NCBI GenBank assembly: GCA_016946835.1
Contig: JACVTC010000098.1
Span: 217,001 to 281,000 of the forward strand
DNA length: 64,000 nucleotides
Direction of reading: 5' to 3'
From: Neocallimastix lanati (nom. inval.)
Lineage: Eukaryota; Neocallimastigomycota; Neocallimastigomycetes; Neocallimastigales; Neocallimastigaceae
The position numbers and the translations under genes are program-made. Shown one piece after another: positions 1 to 9,700 of the stretch; positions within the stretch are counted from its first letter, which is position 1, and every line of letters begins with the position of its first letter. Below the pieces are notes generated by a model, which saw nothing but the letters and a program-made list of their open reading frames with translations, ran no database searches and had not been told where the DNA came from.

Positions 1-60
1 ATTCTACATCTCTTAAATTATGTTATTAATGGGTTAAATACAAATGAATAATAAATGGAC

Positions 61-470
61 TTTTTGGGTAAATGGTGACTCTAGTTAATTCAAATATAAA
101 ATTAGATAGTTTCATTCCACCTCCAGATAAAGATGAAATTCATTTAGTTATTTCAGATGATATTATTGAATTAAATGCAAATACTTATTTATCACTTGTT
201 GATCATTCTGCTATGTTACATACTTAATTGAACAAAATGAAGAGAAGCATTATGTTATTGTTCCCAAAATTGGTTTAATTCATATTTTGTAATGATGAGG
301 ATGAATGTGATGGTAAATTAAAGAAAGGTGATTTATAGTTCATTACGCTTGATATGTTTATTAGTCATATATCGCAGGTATTATTAGAGAACAAATTAAA
401 TCTGAAAAAGAATGGTATTCTAAGAGAAATAGTGAAATGCATGAAGGAAATAATGACTTATAAAAAAAAA
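61..470 (+). pseudogene. Broken coding remnant, unknown protein
   Basis: Three successive reading frames each give protein-like sequence but are joined only by frame changes and stops. Positions about 73-225 read like a globular segment (ISDDIIELNANTYLSL). About 224-291 continues in another frame (EEKHYVIVPKIGLIHI), and about 295-460 in a third (DECDGKLKKGDL, stop, FITLDMFISHISQVLL). The A+T content is lower than in surrounding intergenic DNA. I do not recognise the family. It is either a decayed gene or exons whose introns I cannot define; the internal stops favour decay. Its start may lie left of the window. Confidence 0.3.
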
Positions 471-639
471 AAATAGAAGAAAAATATTAGACTACTTGTT
501 AAAGATAAATAATATGATGAACATATAGTTAATCTATCCCTTAAATATTATATTACAATTAACTTAAAATATTGCTGTACTAAGAAGTATAGATATCAAA
601 TATATTTATATAATTTTTATATCCGAATAGTTTAATAGT

Positions 640-1200
640 TACTGCTTAACTAGAAAGCGGATTATCGAAGGAGGATGTCACAAAGTACTAATTAGTATTA
701 ATATAAGTACATATTTATAAATTAAATAGAAATGCTTAGCGTGAAATGAGCATATTCTATAATTTTTAAAAAGAAGGACGTCATTTATGAAAGAAACGCT
801 TAGCATGAAATAAGCAAATTCTACAATTTTAATAGAAGGACGTCATATTTATGAAAGAAATGCTATACTTGAAATAAGCATGTTCTTCAATTTTATTATG
901 TAATTTGAAGTTAATTGGATACCTAGCGTGAAATGGGTATATTCAATTTTATTAAAATAATATATCATGGTTTAACTTAGCGTGAAATAAGTTTTACATA
1001 TTGATAATAGATATTAAGAATTATGAAGGATAGTGTAAGACCTATATATACTAGATAGGGTTCCATCGACTGTGGTATAACACCTTTTGTGAAAGGGCTC
1101 CATTAAAATTATGATGACGATGATATAACATTCGTAGAATGTTAGTGATGCCGACTTATTACAGAAGCGGTGATTGTAGTAAGACTCCTCATATTACCTT
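640..1200 (+). ncRNA. Hairpin-rich locus, module 1
   Basis: No protein frame is open here, but the sequence is full of self-complementary segments. Five stem-loops lie at 732-753, 798-815, 860-881, 919-940 and 974-993. Three have the loop GCGTGAAA, one has GCATGAAA and one is degenerate. The stems differ but stay paired: ATGCTTA/TGAGCAT, GCTTA/TAAGC, ATACCTA/TGGGTAT, AACTTA/TAAGTT. Two of them are followed by the shared stretch GGACGTCAT and an ATGAAAGAAA tail. Further hairpins follow: CCTTT/AAAGG near 1085-1098, AACATTC/GAATGTT near 1128-1144, and CTTATTACA/TGTAGTAAG near 1155-1183. Paired variation of this kind suggests a structured RNA. Strand and transcript ends are not determined. Confidence 0.45.
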
Positions 1201-1904
1201 TAAATATTATGTAATTTTTTTTTTGAACGACCAATTGGTAAGTATTTTTTTTTACCGTACTGATAGTTTACAATTGTACATATACTAATAATTGAAGATA
1301 TTTACATATATCATCATATTTCTGAATACTATCACGTATAGTATGTTGTTTATTTGGCAATATTTATTTACTGATATTTTTCATATATGTTCAAATCTAA
1401 ATATTTACTTCTAAAATTTTTAGATTTGAGGGGGATAATGATCATATATTAAAATTTAAATTAAGAACATAAACGAATATGAGATAACATAAATTATAAG
1501 TTAACTTACAGGAAAATTTTTTTTAGGATATCATTCAGTAACTAAAAATGATTTAATATAGAAGAAGATTTAAAATATCAAAAAGAAGAAAACGAAAATA
1601 GAAATTTACATGATAAGACTAATATTTCTCAAGATACTTAAATGACTAAATTATACATTAGCCTAATAGTGAAAATTAACAAAAATTAACCTACAAGAAG
1701 AAATTAATTGAAATGTTGAATCATTATCAATTATAAGACAATTTATATTGTTTACTTAATAAGTTTAAATGGCTAGAATAATATAATTAACTATGAATGC
1801 AATCATATTTAATAACCAAAGATTATGATTTATAAAGTACACCGATATATATAATTAAGGATTTGTTGTAATAGTTATCGCTAAAGCTATAAAGCGAAAA
1901 TATA
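1201..1904. other. AT-rich spacer
   Basis: No coding frame or clear repeat was found. This stretch separates the two hairpin-rich modules. Confidence 0.6.
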
Positions 1905-2440
1905 TAAGAGTTAGCGCTTATCTAGAAAGCGGTTTATGATTGAAAGTGATGTAAATCCTAATAAACAAGAGGTATTCACAGATTGAGATGGTATAATATC
2001 ACCCTTCAAGAGGAAGGTTTCCATCATATAAATGGTAGAGGGCGGGGTTCGAATCCTCGGCATGGCACCAAATAATCGGATGAGGTTTCTATCCTGGGAT
2101 ATCATGAGACCACACGTGATGTTCATAAGGCTTTCCCTCAAATGATTATTTCACCCAACCCTGATACTACGCTTTGAATTGAAGCATAGACCTTGATGAT
2201 TGTAAAATTTCCAATCGCCAATGATTACACCCACTAGGGAGGAGTTAATGGTTCCGTTCTGATGCTCGTGGTCATTAGAGATATATGTAGGAACGTTAGG
2301 AATGCATCTCCGGGCAGTGTGTAACGACGATTGAGAGCGGCGAAGCTGATACAGTATGCCAATAACTCATCACCTTACAGTTAATTATTAACTGTATGGC
2401 CATATGGGAGATGGGTACCCATATGTGCAAGTCTATGTTT
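1905..2440 (+). ncRNA. Hairpin-rich locus, module 2, with tRNA-like tail
   Basis: This stretch repeats landmarks of module 1. Both contain a hairpin with a CTAGA loop ending AAAGCGG (about 655-673 and 1915-1938). Both contain a TGGTATAA block followed by a CC-purine-rich hairpin (CCTTT/AAAGG in module 1, CCTTC/GAAGG here). At about 2030-2070 the sequence reads like a tRNA without its anticodon arm: AATGGTAGAG (D-loop-like), then GGTTCGAATCC (T-loop and B box-like), then GGCATGGCACCA, which would be an acceptor end with CCA. No matching 5' acceptor half was found, so this is not a functional tRNA gene. GGTTTC/GAGACC (near 2086-2113) and CATATGGG/CCCATATG (near 2402-2427) are further inverted pairs. 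Base composition is distinctly less A+T-rich than the flanks. Confidence 0.4.
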
Positions 2441-3742
2441 TTATAATAAATAATGAAAAAATCCAATTATTAATAATATATAACAAAAAATTATTTTATA
2501 TTTAATATTTAATATTTATTACTTATTATTTATTATTTATTATTTACTATTTACTATTTATTATTTATTATTTATTATTTATTATTTATTATTTATTATT
2601 TATTATTTATTATTTATTATTTACTATTTACTATTTAATATTTAATTTCTATTATTTATTATTACTATTACTAGTTATTAGTTATAATTAATATCTATAA
2701 TTTATTTAATTTTTAGTTATGAATTATATATAAAAGTTATTGACAGTTATAACATCTTTTTTAAAATATTATAAATTTACAGAAAAAATATTTTATTTTT
2801 TTTTCTTAAAAGGCTTTGATTTATATAAACATTTTTTCATATAATACTGTATATATTAACAATGGACTATAATATATATTCATTAAATTAAAGGGTAATA
2901 TATTAAACTAAATGAATTTAAATTGCATATAAACATATAAAAATAATTAAAATAACCAAAAAGGATAATATAAATAAATACAAAAATTATTATTTAATTA
3001 AATAAATATAATAAAAGTACACTATAATAAATTAGTTTTAATTTATTTATATTCAATATATATAATATATAACTCTATAATTATGTAATATAATAATTAA
3101 TTATTCACTTGTATATTAATTTATATAATATTATATAATAAAGTATATTAATATATATTATATAATATAATATAAAGTAATAAAAATAAAATAAATTAAA
3201 AAGGTATATATTAAAAATTATCCATAAATGGAAATTGAAATTTAGAATAGAAGAATAAAAAAAAATATATAAAATAAAATTATTAATAACAAATATAACA
3301 AAATAACAAAATAAAATTGTAAATATATTAATTAAATAATAATAGTTAAATAGAAATTATTAAATAGTAATAATTAAATGGTAATAATTTAATAGTAGTA
3401 ATTTAATAGTAATAATTAATAGTAATAATAAATAATAATAGTTATTTAATACAATTAAATAATAATATTAAAAATTATTAAAAATTATAATTAAAAATAA
3501 ACAAGTCTTTACTTTTTTTATTTATTTTTTAAAAGTTACATTAAAATGGAAAATAATCTTTATTGTTAATAAATAGTTAAAAAAAAAGAACTTATTAATA
3601 AATAAAAAACATTAAAAGATTATTTTATAAAAGTATTAATTAACAATATAGATTATAACTATATTTTTATTCTTTTTTTATGTTTTAATTTGTTATAGTA
3701 TAGTTGCCATATTATAAAGACAACAATAAAGGTAAAAAAAAA
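2441..3742. other. AT-rich intergenic and 5' region of the giant ankyrin gene
   Basis: It holds a degenerate (TTATTTA)n microsatellite at about 2500-2645 and long AT-only stretches. A possible 3' splice site (TTTGTTATAG) at about 3690-3699 precedes the giant ankyrin start, so an upstream non-coding exon is possible. No other coding signal was found. Confidence 0.6.
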
Positions 3743-6700
3743 ATGAATAAAAGAATAGGAAAGAGAACAATAGAGCCTGAATTAATATCAGAATTAATTA
3801 AAAATAATAAGGTAATTGAATTAAAAGATATAATAAAAAATTTCAATATTGAAGCAGAATATTTTTCAAAAAATTTTAGTAAAGATTTTTTGAAATACTG
3901 CATTGAAGAATATGATGTTTCGGTTGACTTGGTAGAATTTATTATAAATTATTTTAAATATAGTAATTTAAATTATGGATATGAATTTAGTAAATTAAAA
4001 AAATTAAATGAATTTTCAAATGATAATTTTTTTAAACCACCATTAGCTGTAGCAATTGAAAAAAATAATTTTAAAGTAGCAAATTTATTAATAGAATATG
4101 GCGCTGAAATAAACTATATTAAACCTTTGGTTCTTAAAAAAATATTAAATAAAAAAAATTCAAGATTTATATTGGATAAGGGAATAAAACTTACATCAAA
4201 TTTAATTGATATTTTAATATATACTGTTCCTGTCACTAAAAATAAACACATAATCGATATTAATACTACTGATAATGTGCATAATGCAAATTATTTTTTA
4301 AAACAAATTTTTAATTATTATATTTATGATAATAACTTTATTTTAAATTTACTTGGTATATATAAAAATAAGAAACCATTTTCAAGAAAGAATTTGGAAA
4401 AAGTCATCACCACTGAAAAAGCTAAACTTTCAATTAATAGACATATATATAAAATAGCTATTGACAATGAAAACTTCAACATTCTTACTTTATTATACGA
4501 TAACGATTCAAGAGAAAATGAAATAATATTAAATGATATATATGCAATATTAAATAATAGAAACGACGGTAATGAAATCTTAGGCAAAATTGAAAATAAG
4601 GATTTAAGGAATAGTATAAGTATATTATTATTATATCATGATACTATTTTAAGTTTAATTAAATCGAGTGATATAATTCAACTTCAAAATTTTGTTAAAG
4701 AAAACTCAATACAATTAGATAAATTCAATAATAGATATACTAATAATAAAGATTTACTAAAGTTTGCAATTGAAAATACTTTTTCAATAGAAATAATTAA
4801 ATATATCATTAAAGAATGCCAATATAATGATTTAAATATATATGACAATAAAGAACAAATAAATATGGGTAGAACTTATCTTTATTTTGCAGTTTCACAA
4901 AATAAATTCAAAATTTCTGATTTCCTATTAAAGAATGGTGCTGATATTAATTGTGGTGATATATTAAATTGGTTGTATAATGAAAAGTTATTAAATATTA
5001 AAAATTTAAAATATTGCTTAAATCATAGTGTTGATATTCATTCAAATTTAAATTTCTTAATCAAATTAATTGATAATAATAAAAATGAATTCATAAACAT
5101 CATTCTAAAGTATACATCGTTTGATCATCTGTTTATTTTGAATTTATTATCAATATATAAAAATAAAACGGTATTAACAAATCAACAATTAGAATCCATT
5201 ATTTCTAAAAAACAGTATGAAAAAAATAAAATAGATTTTAATTCATATTTGTATTGTACTGCATTAGATAATGATAATTTTGATTTAATTATTCATTTGC
5301 TTGAAATTGATCCAAGAGACAAAAGTATTATATTAAATGAATTTTTCAATTTATTAGAAAATAATAGCTCTGATAATAAGAAAGAGAAACAAAAAATACT
5401 AATTAATCATATTAAAGATTCAAATTTGGAGATTCCAATGAATGATAAATTTTTAAATAATTTAGGTAGAAGAGAGGAACAATTGAAAATTATTATAGAA
5501 AAAATAAAATTCGGTTATATCAAAGAATTAAATGAGTATATCTTTGAGAATGAAATTCAATTATCCTATTTTACAACAAATGATTTCGATCTTTTGATTT
5601 ATTCAATTAAAAATGATATTTCCTTTGAAATGATAAAGTTTATTATATATCAGTATAAAAACTTGAATTATTATATTAATATGTATGAAACACCATTACT
5701 TTGGGCTTTTTCAAAGACTGATTTCGCATTAATTGATTTATTAATAGAAAATGGTGCTGATATAAATTATTATGTTAAAGATAAGTATACTATTCTTCAG
5801 TTGATAATTTATGAAAAATATTTCACAAAGGAAAATTTTATATATATATTAGATCATGGTTTAAAAATAACCTCAGAATTAATGAATTCACTTATCATCG
5901 ATGATATGAAAGGTATTATTCGAGTAATTTTAGAGAGAAATCCAAAAATTCCTATTGAAAATGAATGGTACATCAATGCTGCAAAGAATAATGGTGAAAT
6001 ATTGGAATTATTTTTTGGGTATTATGATCACGGAAAAAGTCTCTTTTTAAATAATAATTTAATTATATATAAAATATTTGATGAAGCCGTTCGCTATAAT
6101 AATAGCGATGCTTTAAAGGTTCTTTTAGATCATGAATTTTTTGATTTTAAAAAGTTTTCTCTTGAAACTACTTTAAAAGATAAAAAAGATGAATGGATAT
6201 TGAGTTTTGCAAATTTAATTAATTCTATAATAGGCCATCATACGTTTGATTTTAAAATAATTAACTTTGAAATGATATTAAATGAAATTGTGGATAACTT
6301 TTTAGAAAGCATTGAATTCTATTATTATAAAAATTATGAGGAATTATTAGAAGATCAAGTTCATAATGATAAATCCAAAAAAGAGAGTAGACTTGAAGTT
6401 GGGAAAACCAAATATAAAAAATATTTTTATTCTATAGAAATAATTATCAATAGTTTGATGACTCATGAAACATTTAATTTTTCTGTAGTAAATTTTGAAA
6501 AGGCATTATTATCTATTATCGAATTTCCAATAAAAATTATGAGAGTGTTCGATCTGGAATATAAATGTAGTAATTTTATAAAATTATTCATTAAAAAGTC
6601 AATTGATCATGAAAGTTTTGATTTTAGTAAATATAGATTTGATACCTTATTATATATCATAAGCCAAAGTGTCTATATTAAGGATGATTTTGACTTTATT

Positions 6701-9700
6701 AATTTCATTATCAGAAAATCATTTTACAATAAGACTATGAGTTATAGCTTAATGAATATCGGAAAAATCTTATTTATTTTAAGACGAATATATAATATTA
6801 ATGTTTATAAAAGCTATATTAGAGAACTATTTAATTATAGACAATTTAATCTTAGTAATTATAATATTAAAGATATTTTATTGGAAACAGTAAAAATAGA
6901 AAATAATTCCATAACAGAGTTTATCTTTGAAGGTCTTTTAAATCATAGATCGTGCAATTTTAATAAAAATCTTGATATTAAAAAGGTATTATTAGTTACA
7001 AGTCAAGTGGAAAATGAAGCTATATTCAAGTATTTGGTTAAAAAATTTATAAATCATCGTACCTTGAAATTTAATGATATCAATGACACTGTTGAAGGAG
7101 TATTATTGGCTTCCAGTAAAATAAAAAATGTTTCAAAATGTAAGTTTATTGTTGAAGAAACCTTTAAAAATAATAAATATAATCCTAGATATTTAAATAT
7201 TGCCTCCATCAATTTCAAAAAAATTTTATTATCCGCAAATCGTTGTTCAAATATTTTTATTATGAAATATATTATTGATAATTTACTGGGACATGACGAT
7301 TTAGATTCGAAAGTTTATGAAAAAATTTTATTATCATCGAGTAGCATAGAAAATATCGATTCCATGAAATTAATTATAAAAAAATTACTAAATATAACAT
7401 CATTAGAAAAGATAAATTCAATCGATTTATCTAATAGAAATATTAATAATTCTCAATATATTGCCTTAATGTTAAATGTATTTATAAAAATAGGTTATAT
7501 CCAGTTTATTAAATATTTTATTGAAAATACTCCTGCCAATCTCAGTTTAACTATTAAAGATAAGAATGAGGAATCTCCAATTATGGTTGCGTCTAATCTT
7601 CCAAAATATTATGGAAGAGGTCAAGATATCTTTGAATACTTATTAGAATTTATTAATAAAAAAGGGGGTATTAAAGATATTCTTGGAAGTACTTTATTGT
7701 TACAAACTGCCCTTCAAGATGGAGCCTATATTCTTTTACAAAAAATATTTAATTACTATAAAACTGTAGATTTAGATCATTTGATTCAAACCCACATTTC
7801 ATCTCTTGTAGTTGTTAATGGTAATAATAATGACAATGTTGATGACAATGATGATAAGAATGATGGTGGTGATGAAAAACGTATCAAACTTATTAAATCT
7901 TTAGTTTTAAATGAAAATCATAGTCATTCTAAAAATAATGATGATGTCGATAAATTTTCAATATTATATTGTAAACCCTTATTTATGTTATATTTATTGA
8001 ATCATAAAGAACTTTTAAAAAAAGTCATTAATCTTTCCAATGTAAATAAATTAGATAGTAATGGATTTAGCATTTTACAATATGCTATTATAAAGGAAGA
8101 TATAGAAGCAGTTTATTATTTAGTTAGTTTAGGTGCTGATGTTAATTATAACAGAAATAATATGCTACATGGTCATTCCGCCATAGATATTTCATTGTAT
8201 ATAAAAAATAAGGAAATTATTTCGATTCTTCTTAACCATGGTAAAATAATGACAAAGGTATTCAATGAAAAAGGAGAAACACCGGTCTATACATTAATTA
8301 AAATGCAAAATTACTCTGATGAAGAGAAAATAGATATCTTGAATTGTTACATTCAAAAAGGATATGATATTAATAGATGTAACAAAAAGGGTGAATCTGT
8401 TTTTGATTATATTTTAGATAATGAAATAACATCCTATTCTTTGTTTAAATGTTTTCTTCAAACATGGTTAGATGGTGATATCGATAAAAGTGTAGTGAAG
8501 CGAATTATTGATAAGAATAGAATGGATTTATTGAAAATTTTAATACCTGATTATGTAGATGTCAATACAAAGAATATTGATGGTAAAGGTAATACTTTAT
8601 TAATATATTCGATTAGAGCTGAAAATATTCCACTTGTTAATTATTTAATTGATCAGCAAGCAAATGTCAATAAAAAGGATGAAAAAGGTAATACTCCATT
8701 AATTGTGGCTACAGAACTTCAAAATGAATCGGTTATAAAATATTTAATAAAACATGGCGCAGATGTCAACAAGAAAAATAAAAAGGGTGAAGTTCCTCTC
8801 ATTATTGCATCTGAATTTAATAATGAAAATTTAATAAAATATTATATTGATAGTGGATCAGATGTCAATAGGGAAGATGATCAAGGCAATTTGGCATTAA
8901 GAATTGCTATTAAAGCTAATAATTTAGAGATGGTTAAATTTTTAATTCAGTCAGGTGCAGATATTCATAAGGAAAATAATTTCAGTGAGCTCTTTTTATC
9001 TCTTAAAGATTTAAATTGTGATAATAATACAAAGATGCTAAATTATCTTGTAAACTATGGATTAGATATTAATAAAGAGGATCAAAAGGGAGATACCCCA
9101 TTAATTTATGCCATTAAGACTGGAAATGAATTTTTGACTCAATATTTCATTAATCATGGTGCAAATATTAATCAAAAGGATAGAAATGGTGAGACTCCTT
9201 TGATTGTAGCCATTGAATATAATTTTGTTAATAATATCAATTTAATTAAATATTTGGTTACTGGAGGAGCGGATGTAAATGAAGAAGATAAAAATGGTAA
9301 TACTCCATTAATTGTAGCCACTAAACGTAATAATAAATATATCATGAAATACCTAATTAATTGTGGAGCAGATATTAATAAGGAAAATAAAAGGGGTAAA
9401 ACACCTTTAAAAATTGCTATTAAAAATGAAAATTTAAATCTTATCAAATATTTGATTGGTAATGGTGCAGATGTTAACAAGAAAAGTTTACTTAATGGGT
9501 CTACCCCATTAAGTAAAGCTATTAAATATCAATCTAAAAATGTAGGTATAATAGAATATTTGATTGGTAGTGGTGCTGTTATGACCAATAATAACAATAC
9601 TACTAATAATAGTAATAATGATAATAAAGACAACAACACCAACAATAATAATAGTAATGATAATAATAATGATAAGAACAGCACTTACAACAGAAATAAT

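Noticed and set aside
1911-2141. 76-aa open frame on the minus strand over the tRNA-like region
   Set aside because: It has no family resemblance and lies across conserved hairpins and the GGTTCGAATCC motif; structure explains the conservation better.
3704-3742. Upstream extension of the giant ankyrin protein
   Set aside because: It would need a TTG start; the first ATG is at 3743 and a possible 3' splice site precedes it.
9172-9480. Antisense frames within the two ankyrin genes (e.g. 9172-9480, 50157-50447)
   Set aside because: Codon periodicity of the ankyrin repeats leaves the opposite strand open; no independent support.
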